Shown here piece by piece: positions 26,262-35,510 of a DNA stretch of 64,000 bases. The position numbers were made by a program, and so were the translations under genes. Every line of letters begins with the position of its first letter. Position 1 is the first letter of the stretch. Source of the DNA: CAUPWF01 sp963515125 (lineage in GTDB: Bacteria > Bacillota > Clostridia > Lachnospirales > Lachnospiraceae); contig JBQKKG010000010.1 in NCBI GenBank assembly GCA_052116865.1, positions 1 through 64,000 of the forward strand, read 5' to 3'. The notes below the pieces were generated by a model. The model searched no databases. It saw only the letters and a list, made by a program, of their open reading frames with translations, and was not told where the DNA came from.

Positions 26262-26350
26262 AATTACCTGTTCTCCTTCTCGCTCACAACAATACCAATA
26301 ATTTTAATGGCCTGCCTGTTCCCAGTGCAGACCATCAAAATTATCAGTTT

Positions 26351-26995
26351 CTATATTTTCTCAAGCTCCAAATCAACCAATTTATCTGTGCTTCCTACCA
26401 CAATATTTGCTGCACCTAAGATACAAGTGTCGCCCACACCAATACACTTCATATTGCCGGCTAGCGCTGCCTCAACTCCTGCCTTCGCATCTTCCACAAC
26501 AATACAATTTTCACATGGCACATTAAGTAACTCTGCGGCCTTTATAAATACCTGTGGATTTGGCTTTGCCAGTTCCACCAGATTCCCATCTACAATGGCG
26601 TCAAAGTGGTCTGCAATATTCAGCTTCTCAAGAATCATCTTTCCACTCTTGCTGGCAGAACCAAGAGAAATGAGATATCCCTCTGCTTTTGTCTTCTTTA
26701 AGAATTCCAAAACTCCCGGTAAAATCTCAGACTCATCAATTCCTTCAATCATCTCCATATAATATCCGTTCTTTCTCGTAGCAAGCTTCATTTTTTCTTC
26801 GTCAGATAACTCTTTTATTCCCCCTGCTTCCAGTACAATATCCAAAGATTCCATACGGCTTACACCTTTTAATTTTTCATTATGTATAATATCAAATTCA
26901 AACCCTAATTCTGCTGCCAGCTTCTTCCACGCAAGATAGTGATATTTTGCGGTATTCACTACCACACCATCCAAGTCAAAAATCACTGCTTTCAT
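26351..26995 (-). CDS. ycjU: Beta-phosphoglucomutase (YcjU-like)
   Basis: The 214-residue HAD-family enzyme converts beta-D-glucose-1-phosphate to glucose-6-phosphate. The nucleophile motif is FDLDGVVVNTAKYHYLAW (Asp8, with Asp10 as acid/base). Motif II is SLGSASKS, the lysine motif lies in the GKMILEKL region, and motif III is VVEDAKAGVEAALAG. The cap includes KGVSRMESLD, typical of the beta-phosphoglucomutase group. It lies 35 bases after the GH65 phosphorylase gene, whose product is its substrate. It corresponds in position and length to E. coli YcjU. Same operon and strand as the rest of the cluster. Confidence 0.93.
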   Translation of the reverse strand: MKAVIFDLDGVVVNTAKYHYLAWKKLAAELGFEFDIIHNEKLKGVSRMESLDIVLEAGGIKELSDEEKMKLATRKNGYYMEMIEGIDESEILPGVLEFLKKTKAEGYLISLGSASKSGKMILEKLNIADHFDAIVDGNLVELAKPNPQVFIKAAELLNVPCENCIVVEDAKAGVEAALAGNMKCIGVGDTCILGAANIVVGSTDKLVDLELEKI

Positions 26996-27030
26996 AATAT
27001 TAGTCCCCTTCTCATCTATATAAATAGTAC

Positions 27031-29328
27031 TTACATCACTGAAATTTCTAATGTCTTTTTCAATGTATATTCCTTACCTTCCACCTTTACCCGAATGGCT
27101 GTTCCTGCTTCTGCCTCACAGGTCAGTATGATTTTTTCATTTTCTATTATAAAGTGTACCTGTACACCCTCGATCATCATATAGAAATCCATCGTCTTCC
27201 ACTTGGTTGGAAGATGCGGAGCCAGGTATAACACACCGGCTTCATAATGCACCCCTGCAAACCCAAAGATAAGGCAATTCCAAATACCGCCAAGGGATGC
27301 CGAATGAATTCCATCTGTACTGTCATGAGGATTCTCATCAATATCCACCATCAAGCATTTTCGAAAGAAATCCCAAGATAACTCCATTTCTCCTACCGCA
27401 GCACATGCCTGTGCATGGGCACAGTAACTTAAAGAGGAATCATGAATGGTTCTGCCCTCATAAAAGAGTACGTTCTTTTTCACTGTATTCTCATCGAAAA
27501 GACGTGGAAAAAGATTCAAAAGCATAACCACATCTGCCTGTTTCAGTACCTGCATATTTACAATTTCTTCTCTGGAATAGTCAAGAAGAACCGACTGCTT
27601 AATCTGAGAAGTCTTATATTTCATAATATTTTCAATACATGGTTTAGATAAAAATGTATCGTCCTGCGGAATAATTCCATCTTCTCCTGGTACTGGAAGA
27701 TATATCTTCTTGTGAAGTTCCTCCCATCTGGCCAAATCTCTTTTTATCTGAAGCTTTTGATCTAACAGGCAAAATGCGTCCGCCTGATCTTCTTGTAATT
27801 TCTTTGCATAATCCAGTGCCATCTTCACACAATAGGCAGCCATATAATTCGTATAAGCATTGTTATCTACATGCTCTGTATACTCATCTGGTCCAATCAC
27901 ATCAAAAATGCCGTATTTCTGTCGCTTTTCATCCCATTTCAAACAGGATACCCAGAACCTTGCCGCCTCAAATACAATCTCATATCCACACTTTTCCATA
28001 AAACTGTAGTCCCTGGTTGCCTCAAAGTACTGCCCCACCGCATAAGCGATATCCGCTGTCACATGATATTCCTTAATGCCCGACCAGACTTTATTTGCCT
28101 TTCCGGTATGAATATTAAGTGCTGCGTAAAGGGGAGTCTCTTCCTCACCAGTCTTTGCCGCCTCCCACGGAAACATTGCACCTTCAAATCCATAGTCTCT
28201 TGCCTTTTTTCTTGCTCCATCCAATCCTTTATAACGAAACTCAAGGAGCTGTTTTGCTTCCTCCGGATAAACAAATAACAGCATTGGAAACAAGAATATC
28301 TCTGTATCCCAAAATACATGCCCTTTATATCCTTCTCCAGTCAAGCCTTTTGCAGCAATACTACTTACATTTGTATGCCACGGAGTCATGCCTGCAATAT
28401 GATATTGTGCAAAACATACTGCCGCTTCTTCTTCCTCACTCATCCCTTCTATACGAATACGGGCAATATCCCAAAACTTTTTCATCTTCTGCCTATGTTC
28501 CTCTAACAGACCTTTATATCCTTTTTCAAATGCTGCGTTTAATGCTTGTATCCTCTCATCTGTTGTCATACCCTCTTCCGCCTGATCTACAAATGTAATC
28601 TTCTCAAGAGCCACCACACGCTCTTCATCCGGCTGCACTGTATAGGTACCATAGATGCTTCTTCTTTTTAGGTTGAATTCCTTTTCTGCTAGAATTCCTC
28701 TTACTGCTTTACATCTTGTGGCTTCTGTCACAGTATTATCCTCGAGTTTACTTCTGATTTCCATAATTTTTTTTTCATACACCCTGGCAATAGAAGTATG
28801 AAAATGTGACACACCACTGTTAGTCATCTGCCCATTAATACCAGTCTTGATTCTTACTTTTTTCATCTCACCATCAAGAACCCGCACCTGAAAGGTCTGT
28901 ACAAAAAGATTTTTCTGAACCATAGATGCAAATCTACGGTTCTCCACTTCAATCTTTCCATGTCCCAAAAGCCCAAACACATACTGAACAATCAATTCTC
29001 CGGTTAATAGATCGATTTTACGCTCAAAAGAAACTAGATTAGACCTCTCTAAGCGAATCTTTTTCCCATCTACTTCTAACTCAAACCATGTTACATCCGG
29101 ACAATTTACAAGCTCTGTCACTTCATTATCATAAGCTTTATGAAATGCACCGCTTAGAAACATCCCTCTTTGTTCCTCAATCATAGAAAATACATGGCCC
29201 CCACGTACTCCCATATATCCGTTGCACTGGGCAAATACCGACTCTGTCTTTAATTCATACTCCGGCAAAAATTCCGTCTCACTAAGCCATAGTCTTTCCT
29301 TCTCTTTTTTTGTCTGATAATGAATCAT
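27031..29328 (-). CDS. ycjT: GH65 disaccharide phosphorylase, kojibiose-phosphorylase-like (YcjT-like)
   Basis: The 765-residue protein starts at 29328 after GGGGGATAAA. It is a family 65 inverting phosphorylase with the N-terminal super-sandwich region (FAQCNGYMGVRGG), the GHVFWDTEIFLFP motif of the (alpha/alpha)6 barrel, and the catalytic-acid block VIGPDEYTEHVDNNAYTN. The C-terminal jelly roll follows DGIHSASLGGIWN. Such enzymes cleave alpha-glucobioses (kojibiose, nigerose, maltose, trehalose) with phosphate, giving beta-glucose-1-phosphate and glucose. The operon position is that of E. coli YcjT, a kojibiose phosphorylase, and its product is used by the adjacent mutase. The exact linkage specificity cannot be read here. 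Confidence 0.87.
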   Translation of the reverse strand: MIHYQTKKEKERLWLSETEFLPEYELKTESVFAQCNGYMGVRGGHVFSMIEEQRGMFLSGAFHKAYDNEVTELVNCPDVTWFELEVDGKKIRLERSNLVSFERKIDLLTGELIVQYVFGLLGHGKIEVENRRFASMVQKNLFVQTFQVRVLDGEMKKVRIKTGINGQMTNSGVSHFHTSIARVYEKKIMEIRSKLEDNTVTEATRCKAVRGILAEKEFNLKRRSIYGTYTVQPDEERVVALEKITFVDQAEEGMTTDERIQALNAAFEKGYKGLLEEHRQKMKKFWDIARIRIEGMSEEEEAAVCFAQYHIAGMTPWHTNVSSIAAKGLTGEGYKGHVFWDTEIFLFPMLLFVYPEEAKQLLEFRYKGLDGARKKARDYGFEGAMFPWEAAKTGEEETPLYAALNIHTGKANKVWSGIKEYHVTADIAYAVGQYFEATRDYSFMEKCGYEIVFEAARFWVSCLKWDEKRQKYGIFDVIGPDEYTEHVDNNAYTNYMAAYCVKMALDYAKKLQEDQADAFCLLDQKLQIKRDLARWEELHKKIYLPVPGEDGIIPQDDTFLSKPCIENIMKYKTSQIKQSVLLDYSREEIVNMQVLKQADVVMLLNLFPRLFDENTVKKNVLFYEGRTIHDSSLSYCAHAQACAAVGEMELSWDFFRKCLMVDIDENPHDSTDGIHSASLGGIWNCLIFGFAGVHYEAGVLYLAPHLPTKWKTMDFYMMIEGVQVHFIIENEKIILTCEAEAGTAIRVKVEGKEYTLKKTLEISVM

Positions 29329-29347
29329 AAGTTTATCCCCCAACTAT

Positions 29348-30385
29348 TTAAAAAATCACAGGTCTACCCGTTTGAGCAGACTCATACAATGCACAGATTA
29401 GTTTCTGAATATATTCACCCTGTCTTGCAGTTACCAAAAGTTCTTCTTCTTCAAGACATGCTTTTACAAAATTTGTATCTATATCTATATGCCAATCTCT
29501 CATCTCCATAAACGGAAACTTAAGATCTATAAGTTGTCCGTCCTCTTCCCCGTATATTTCTAACGGGTACAAATCAGCACCTTCTTTAGAGCCATAAAAT
29601 TTTACACTTCTAACATCCTTCTCTTTACGATTAATCGCAAACGAAGTCTGCAAATCTAGACTGGTTCCGTCTGCAAAGCGGATATAACCAAAAATACCAT
29701 CTTCTATAGTAAATCTCTCTGAATCCCAGCTCCCCATCAATCCTACTTCGGAAGATTTTCCGATTCGATTACTACTTGTTGCACACACATAAGAAATGTC
29801 TGGATAATTCATTAGATATAATGCACAGTCTAGCATATGCGCACCAATATCAATGAGTGGTCCTCCACCTTGAATGTCTTTGTTGGTAAAGCATCCCCAG
29901 CCCGGAATTCCTCTCCGTCGATGCCATTTGATCTCGGTGTGATAGATTTCTCCCATCTTTCCTTTTTCTATTCTATCTTTCAAAAATGCCACTTGTTTAC
30001 TGGCGCGAAAATGAAAACCGTAAGATAAGAGTTTTCCCTTTTCCTCTGCCCTTACAGCCATGCTCTCTGCCTCTTCTAATGTGATTGCCGGTGGCTTCTC
30101 ACAGAATACATGGCATCCTGCATCCAATGCGTCCAATGTAATCTGACAATGAAATCTATTTGGCACACAAATAGTTACCGCATCCGGCTTCATTTCCTCC
30201 AGCATATCTTTATATGAATTATAATAATTTTCTATTTCAAATTTCTCTGCCACCAGTTTGGCTGTCTCCAGACGTGTGTCACAGATTCCCACAATCTCTA
30301 CATGTTCCATGGACTGATAATTCGGTATGTGAGTTACCTGTGCAATCTGTCCGGAACCGATAATCGCTATCCTGAATTTTTCCAT
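29348..30385 (-). CDS. ycjS: Gfo/Idh/MocA oxidoreductase (YcjS-like glucoside 3-dehydrogenase)
   Basis: The 345-residue protein has the N-terminal Rossmann motif IIGSGQIAQVTHIPNY, the VCEKPPAITLEEA segment with the conserved EKP, and the C-terminal alpha/beta sheet domain with GGPLIDIGAHMLDCALYLM, which carries the catalytic histidine. Length agrees with E. coli YcjS, an NAD-dependent D-glucoside 3-dehydrogenase. Within the cluster it would interconvert glucosides and their 3-keto forms. The gene is 19 bases downstream-adjacent to the GH65 gene and separated by 106 bases from the epimerase. The substrate assignment follows the conserved gene order, not residues seen. Confidence 0.82.
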   Translation of the reverse strand: MEKFRIAIIGSGQIAQVTHIPNYQSMEHVEIVGICDTRLETAKLVAEKFEIENYYNSYKDMLEEMKPDAVTICVPNRFHCQITLDALDAGCHVFCEKPPAITLEEAESMAVRAEEKGKLLSYGFHFRASKQVAFLKDRIEKGKMGEIYHTEIKWHRRRGIPGWGCFTNKDIQGGGPLIDIGAHMLDCALYLMNYPDISYVCATSSNRIGKSSEVGLMGSWDSERFTIEDGIFGYIRFADGTSLDLQTSFAINRKEKDVRSVKFYGSKEGADLYPLEIYGEEDGQLIDLKFPFMEMRDWHIDIDTNFVKACLEEEELLVTARQGEYIQKLICALYESAQTGRPVIF

Positions 30386-30491
30386 TTTATTTTCTCCCTT
30401 AATTTAACGTGTGAAGGATGCAGCAAAATGACACTGCACACCACTGTACGGAATTCACTTTACTGCATCCTTTCTCTGCTCACACTTTTTC

Positions 30492-31283
30492 TTACATAAA
30501 CGGTTTCATGAAATCCACAGATTGCTGATACACTTTTAAAGGATCTTTACCACGGATTCTTCCTTCATTCACAATCGGTCCTTCATAACCGATTTCTTTT
30601 AATGTCTTCATATGCTTCTCCCAATCGATAGAACCAGTGCCTGGTTGATAACGATGGTTTTCTGCAATATGAATATGTCCTACATAGTCTTTGTATTTTT
30701 TGAGAGTTTCAGATATATCATCTTCTTCGATTGCCATATGATAGAAATCAGAAGTCAATTTTACTCTGGAAAATCCTCCCTGTCGAATAATATTTACAGC
30801 ATCCTCTTGTGTATTAAGCATATGGTCTTGATAACGATTCAACGGCTCAAGATATAGGTAAGTGCCCGTTTCCTTTGCTGTCTTTTCAAGTTCTGTCAAG
30901 GAATCTATAATTGCTTTTGTATCCCCTTCTTGACTTCTTGGGGAAACCATCGGTGGAAGTCGGAATGTAAACATTCCCCATGCTGCTGGAATAACAGCCC
31001 CTGTTCCCCCTACTTCTTTTAGGGCATGGAGGATTGCCTTTAAATCCTCCACACCATTTACACGTTTTTCTTCAATAAAATCTCCAATCCATCCACGGTA
31101 TCCACCACAAGCTGTACATACCGGAAGTCCAGTCTCTTCTATCGCTCTTTTCACTTCTTCTACATGCTCTACTAATACTTTTCCATCAATTTCAAAACAT
31201 TCAAACCCCATATTCTTTACAAAATGAAATTTTTCAACCATATCTTTTGGAAAAAAATCTTTATCCTGTGTTCCTAATAACAT
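30492..31283 (-). CDS. ycjR: Sugar phosphate isomerase/epimerase-type TIM barrel (YcjR-like)
   Basis: The 263-residue protein is an AP-endonuclease-2/xylose-isomerase-like barrel. Metal and active-site residues appear in YLEPLNRYQDHMLNT (Glu), KLTSDFYHMAIEED (Asp, His), GHIHIAENHRYQPGTG and IVNEGRIRG (Glu). E. coli YcjR, of the same length and operon position, epimerises C4 of 3-keto-D-gulosides to 3-keto-D-glucosides. That role fits between the two dehydrogenases here. It begins 12 bases after the YcjQ-like gene. Without the cluster context it could only be called a xylose-isomerase-like protein. Confidence 0.82.
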   Translation of the reverse strand: MLLGTQDKDFFPKDMVEKFHFVKNMGFECFEIDGKVLVEHVEEVKRAIEETGLPVCTACGGYRGWIGDFIEEKRVNGVEDLKAILHALKEVGGTGAVIPAAWGMFTFRLPPMVSPRSQEGDTKAIIDSLTELEKTAKETGTYLYLEPLNRYQDHMLNTQEDAVNIIRQGGFSRVKLTSDFYHMAIEEDDISETLKKYKDYVGHIHIAENHRYQPGTGSIDWEKHMKTLKEIGYEGPIVNEGRIRGKDPLKVYQQSVDFMKPFM

Positions 31284-31295
31284 ACTGACTACCTC

Positions 31296-32351
31296 CTAAG
31301 AAAAATCTACACCCATCTTGATACTTAGCTCTGGATGCTGGTCTACATATTCACAAAAACCTTCCGCACATTCTACAAATGGAACTACCGGGTCAATCAA
31401 CTCCTCACAGTCAAGATATCCATTCATGAGAAGCTCCCAGCATACATCTTCAATTCTCTTTCTGTTCCATCTTGGATATTCTGGATTCGGCTCACTGCAT
31501 GCTCTTGAGAAGATAATCTTTCCATAGTTAAAATGTGCTTCCTGACCAAGCCACAACCCTTCTGGAAATGGTTTGGCAAACGCTACGTATGCAATAGTTC
31601 CATTGTATGCAAGTCCCTTTAATGCTGACTGAAGGGCATGTACATTCCCACTTGTCTCAATGATTACATCAGCTCCTTGCTTGTCCGTCAGACGCTTAAT
31701 CTCAAATCCAGCATCACAAGACATAGAGTCTAGCGTATAGTGGGCACCTGTTTTCATTGCAATCTCGCGTCTCTTTGCAATCGGATCAATTCCTATTACG
31801 GTGGTTGCTCCAATCTTCGATGCCATCTGAAGAGCAAGCAGTCCAATAGCACCAAGACCGATAACAACTACACGATCCCCAGGTCTTACATCTGCATCAC
31901 GGATTCCGCTTAAAGCGAACTGTGCCGGATCATAACACACTGCATTTTTCGCAGACGCATATTTACTCATTTTTCGTAACTTGTAATTGTCTACTGCATT
32001 CACGATTTGTGTTTCTTTGATTGGTCCATAAGAACATACACGGTCACCAACCTCATATTCCGTAACATCGCTTCCCTTCTCTGTAACTGTTCCTACAAAC
32101 ATATTACCAAGGGGGAGGTCTCCAAATTCGATACCTCTTGGTTCATCTTCTGTTCTCTGTGCAAAAACACGCCACTCCTCATCAAACTTTCCATCAATAA
32201 AAGGCGTTGTTCCTCTGAAATCTGCCAGCTCTGTCCCATGTTTTGGTGCTGCAAATTCCACTTTTACTTTTACCTCATTGCTTTTGATTTCTCTATCTTC
32301 ATATTCCTTAAGCTCTGCAATTCTTGGAGCTGTTGCTACTAATTTTTTCAT
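31296..32351 (-). CDS. ycjQ: Medium-chain (zinc-type) dehydrogenase (YcjQ-like guloside 3-dehydrogenase)
   Basis: The 351-residue protein has the alcohol-dehydrogenase-type catalytic domain and a Rossmann fold with VVIGLGAIGLLALQMA. The four-cysteine structural zinc loop of classic alcohol dehydrogenases is absent between about residues 90 and 130. The catalytic region reads APKHGTELADFRG, with His where Cys is usual. E. coli YcjQ, of equal length and place, oxidises D-gulosides at C3. The gene sits between the permease gene (24 bases) and the YcjR-like gene (12 bases). Substrate is inferred from synteny. Confidence 0.82.
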   Translation of the reverse strand: MKKLVATAPRIAELKEYEDREIKSNEVKVKVEFAAPKHGTELADFRGTTPFIDGKFDEEWRVFAQRTEDEPRGIEFGDLPLGNMFVGTVTEKGSDVTEYEVGDRVCSYGPIKETQIVNAVDNYKLRKMSKYASAKNAVCYDPAQFALSGIRDADVRPGDRVVVIGLGAIGLLALQMASKIGATTVIGIDPIAKRREIAMKTGAHYTLDSMSCDAGFEIKRLTDKQGADVIIETSGNVHALQSALKGLAYNGTIAYVAFAKPFPEGLWLGQEAHFNYGKIIFSRACSEPNPEYPRWNRKRIEDVCWELLMNGYLDCEELIDPVVPFVECAEGFCEYVDQHPELSIKMGVDFS

Positions 32352-32374
32352 TAAAGTTTTTCTCCCTTTTTGTT

Positions 32375-33223
32375 TTAACCCTTTACGCCGCCTGCGGTAC
32401 TTCCACTCTTAATTAAGTGCTGACTAATACCATACATAATAACAATTGGTAATGATGTGATTAAGGATGCTGCCATCATACGTCCCCAGATATAGTCCGG
32501 TGTATTAAACAGTGCATTTAATCCAATCGGAATTGTCATAAGATCTGGTGAGTCTATAAAAATAGATGCAAATAATACGTCATTCCATGCAATCATGAAC
32601 GCATATACGAATACAGATATAATTCCTGACATAGAGAGCGGAACAACAATACGGAAAATAATTCCCATTTTGCTAAGTCCATCTACCCTTCCTGCTTCTT
32701 CAAGTTCTTCTGGAATCGTATCAAAGTAACTTTTTGTCATATAAATTGCAGTCGGCAATGTCTGCACAATCATACAGATAATAACCGCCTCTCTGCTGTT
32801 ACTAAGTCCAATTGAGGACAACATTTTAAATAATGGAACGATCAACAGAATTCCTGAAAACATATATACCAGGAAGAACATCTCACTAATCGCACTTTTC
32901 CCTTTAAATTTCAGTCTAGATAATGCATAACCGCCCAAGATTCCAAGAAGAACAGCGACTACAGAAGTAGTGAGCGCAATATATAAACTGTTTTTCATAT
33001 ACTTCAAGAATGGGAAAATATTTGCATTAAAAATATCAATGAAATGCTGAATCTCCCAATTTCTTGGTATTATAGTCGGCGGATAACCAATAGTTTCCGC
33101 CGTATCCTTAAAAGAAATGCTGAGCATGATCATAAAAGGAAATAATAATACAAGCACTACAAGAATTACACGAATGTAAAACCAGACCTCTTTTAAAACT
33201 TTTTTATTACTAGTTTTCTTCAA
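32375..33223 (-). CDS. ycjP: Carbohydrate ABC transporter permease, MalG-type (YcjP-like)
   Basis: The 282-residue inner-membrane protein has six predicted TM helices. The EAA loop, EEAGRVDGLSKMGIIFRI, docks to the ATPase. The first helix is VILVVLVLLFPFMIML. It overlaps the MalF-type permease gene by 14 bases, so the two subunits are made together. Length and order equal those of E. coli YcjP. No ATPase gene occurs in the cluster; a shared MsmK/MalK-type ATPase encoded elsewhere is presumably used, as is common for Firmicute sugar importers. Confidence 0.9.
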   Translation of the reverse strand: MKKTSNKKVLKEVWFYIRVILVVLVLLFPFMIMLSISFKDTAETIGYPPTIIPRNWEIQHFIDIFNANIFPFLKYMKNSLYIALTTSVVAVLLGILGGYALSRLKFKGKSAISEMFFLVYMFSGILLIVPLFKMLSSIGLSNSREAVIICMIVQTLPTAIYMTKSYFDTIPEELEEAGRVDGLSKMGIIFRIVVPLSMSGIISVFVYAFMIAWNDVLFASIFIDSPDLMTIPIGLNALFNTPDYIWGRMMAASLITSLPIVIMYGISQHLIKSGSTAGGVKG

Positions 33224-34106
33224 CTCTCAGCACCTTCTTTCTAATTACCATAATCAGGGAAAAAATAAACACAAACAAAATGATGGAGATTGCTGCTGCT
33301 TTTCCAAAGTCATGTGTCGCAAATGCCATATCGTAAAGGTATACCCCTAATACATCCACCTGCTTTGTGAGCAGATAAACTTCTGTATAAATGTAGAATA
33401 CCCAGATTGTCCTAAGGCTTACTACTGTTACCAGCGTTGGTTTAATTGCCGGATAAGTAATAGATTTGAATTTCTGCCAGGAGGTTGCTCCATCAATGTC
33501 TGCCGCCTCATATAGACTATTGTCCATAGACTGTAGGATTGCATTAAACGAAAGATATGCATACGGAAAAAATTTCCATATTGCAAAAATCGATACAAGA
33601 ATAAATGCACTAATCCGCTGATCGAACCAAAGTGGTGCCTTATCCATAAAGCCGAACACGTCTATAACAAAATAATTTATAATTCCATAAATATTATTAA
33701 ACATGTATCGCCATGTAAAAATTAAGCAAACTGCCGGAACTACATAGGAAAGAATGATAATAGCGTTTACCAGTTTCTTCCCCCAAAAAGGACGGTTCAA
33801 AAACACAGATAATGCCAATCCAATTATGGTACTAATACTTGTAACAACAACTGTAAATAGCAGCGTTACCGAAACAGATTTATAAAATGTCTGATCTGTA
33901 AATACATCTATAAAATTTTGTAACCCGACAAATTCTGAAGGCAAGTTTGGATTTAGTGGAACGTCCTGACAGCTGATTACAATATTATAAATAAGCGGAT
34001 AACCAATAAGCAGTACCAACAAAATAATACTCGGTGCCAGAAGGGCCAATGCAAATTTTGTATCGCTTCCGCCTAACCTTTTTTTCTTTATACTCATTTT
34101 TTCCAT
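33210..34106 (-). CDS. ycjO: Carbohydrate ABC transporter permease, MalF-type (YcjO-like)
   Basis: The 298-residue permease has six TM helices, beginning with FALALLAPSIILLVLLIGYP. Its EAA motif is YEAADIDGATSWQKFKSI, just before the last helices. It forms the heterodimeric channel with the overlapping MalG-type protein and receives substrate from the lipoprotein encoded 52 bases upstream. It corresponds to E. coli YcjO in order and length. The transported sugar is probably a glucoside acted on by the phosphorylases of the operon. Confidence 0.9.
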   Translation of the reverse strand: MEKMSIKKKRLGGSDTKFALALLAPSIILLVLLIGYPLIYNIVISCQDVPLNPNLPSEFVGLQNFIDVFTDQTFYKSVSVTLLFTVVVTSISTIIGLALSVFLNRPFWGKKLVNAIIILSYVVPAVCLIFTWRYMFNNIYGIINYFVIDVFGFMDKAPLWFDQRISAFILVSIFAIWKFFPYAYLSFNAILQSMDNSLYEAADIDGATSWQKFKSITYPAIKPTLVTVVSLRTIWVFYIYTEVYLLTKQVDVLGVYLYDMAFATHDFGKAAAISIILFVFIFSLIMVIRKKVLRVEEN

Positions 34107-34158
34107 TTTCCTTTACCTGAAACGGGGAAGGAAATTCTCTCCTTCCCCCTGTTAGTTT

Positions 34159-35460
34159 CTATTCCATCAGACCTTCAACTGCTGTCTGAGATGTTTTAAG
34201 TTCATTGTCAACATCTGCATTTTGCACTACCACATTATTAACCATCTTGCTAATTGAACCTGTATTTGTAACATCACCCATCTCTACGAAGTTTTTTCCG
34301 TCAACTGCACCGAACAACTGAAGATTAGCTACAGCGTTAGCAATCTCTTCATTCATATGCACATATGCTTTTCTTTCTTCCATTTCCGTGTATTCTGGCA
34401 TCTGATCAACAGTTTTAACTACTGGCTGAATTCCACCTGGTGCCATGTTAAGCCAATTAACGTTGTTCTCGTCTTCTAGCATAAAGCCAACAAACTTCTT
34501 AGCAGCTTCTGTCTGAGCGTCATCCATTCCCGCTGCAATACCAAGAACAGTAATACATCCATAAGCAGCTTCTGTCTTTCTATTTGGAAGAACTAATGTA
34601 AGGTCTTCTGCAAATCCTGCTTCTTTTACGTTTCCAAGAATGTACGTAGAGTACATAGCCATCGGTGCATGTTTTCCAACAAATGCATCATTTACATCTG
34701 CTACTTCTGTAGAACCTGGCATAGAGAATGAAGCCAGCTCTTTGTAATATTCTAAAGCTTCTTTCATCTCTGGTGTATCAACTGTAACCTTCTTGTCCCC
34801 ATCAAATACGTTTGCACCGTTAGATAAAGCAAACTGAGAGAATACCTGCTCTGTAAATGTACTATCAGATGTTGGAAGTGCAATACCATACATCTGATTG
34901 CCTGGATCATGGAACGCTTTCGCTACCGCTAATACTTCTTCCCATGTAGTAGGAGCCGATAAGTTTTTCTCTGCCAACATTGCTTCATTTACCCAGATTC
35001 CCTGTACCCAACTGCTTACCGGTACACCAACATAGCTTGCACCATCTTCTGTCTTAGTTACTTCCAAGGCTCCTTCAAAAAATGCATCTTCACCCTTTGC
35101 ATCAATTACTTCTTTTACTACATCAACATCTGTAAACTGATTTGCCACACTTGTCTTAGCCTGATCCTGACTATACTCAACAACTGCTGCAAGTTCACCA
35201 TTTCCACCCTGTGTTGCAATCTTAGAATCATAATCATCTTCATTTACAGGAACAGACTCTACAACGATATCTGGATTTTCTTTCTGAAACTTGTCAATAA
35301 GCTTCTGAACCGCATCCTGTCTCTCCTGCTCCACCTGCATATGCATAAACTGAATATGCACTTTTCCATCTCCAGACTTTTCTGATTTCTTACCACATCC
35401 TACAACCAGTGTTGTTGCCATTACTGCAATGAGCAATGCGCTAATTAACTTCTTTTTCAT
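34159..35460 (-). CDS. ycjN: Extracellular sugar-binding lipoprotein (YcjN-like)
   Basis: The 433-residue protein starts at 35460 after AAAGGAG. A lipoprotein signal ends TTLVVGC, so the mature protein is tethered outside the membrane. The rest is a family 1 solute-binding protein: IQFMHMQVEQERQDAVQKLI at the first lobe, the WEEVLAVAKAF helix, and the LPTSDSTFTEQVFSQFAL region. It delivers sugar to the two permeases encoded next. The position matches YcjN. Ligand-contact aromatics cannot be identified from sequence alone. Confidence 0.9.
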   Translation of the reverse strand: MKKKLISALLIAVMATTLVVGCGKKSEKSGDGKVHIQFMHMQVEQERQDAVQKLIDKFQKENPDIVVESVPVNEDDYDSKIATQGGNGELAAVVEYSQDQAKTSVANQFTDVDVVKEVIDAKGEDAFFEGALEVTKTEDGASYVGVPVSSWVQGIWVNEAMLAEKNLSAPTTWEEVLAVAKAFHDPGNQMYGIALPTSDSTFTEQVFSQFALSNGANVFDGDKKVTVDTPEMKEALEYYKELASFSMPGSTEVADVNDAFVGKHAPMAMYSTYILGNVKEAGFAEDLTLVLPNRKTEAAYGCITVLGIAAGMDDAQTEAAKKFVGFMLEDENNVNWLNMAPGGIQPVVKTVDQMPEYTEMEERKAYVHMNEEIANAVANLQLFGAVDGKNFVEMGDVTNTGSISKMVNNVVVQNADVDNELKTSQTAVEGLME

Positions 35461-35510
35461 ATTTTTTTCTCCTTTTTCTATTATATTGCCAACAGGAATT
35501 CTCTTCTCTG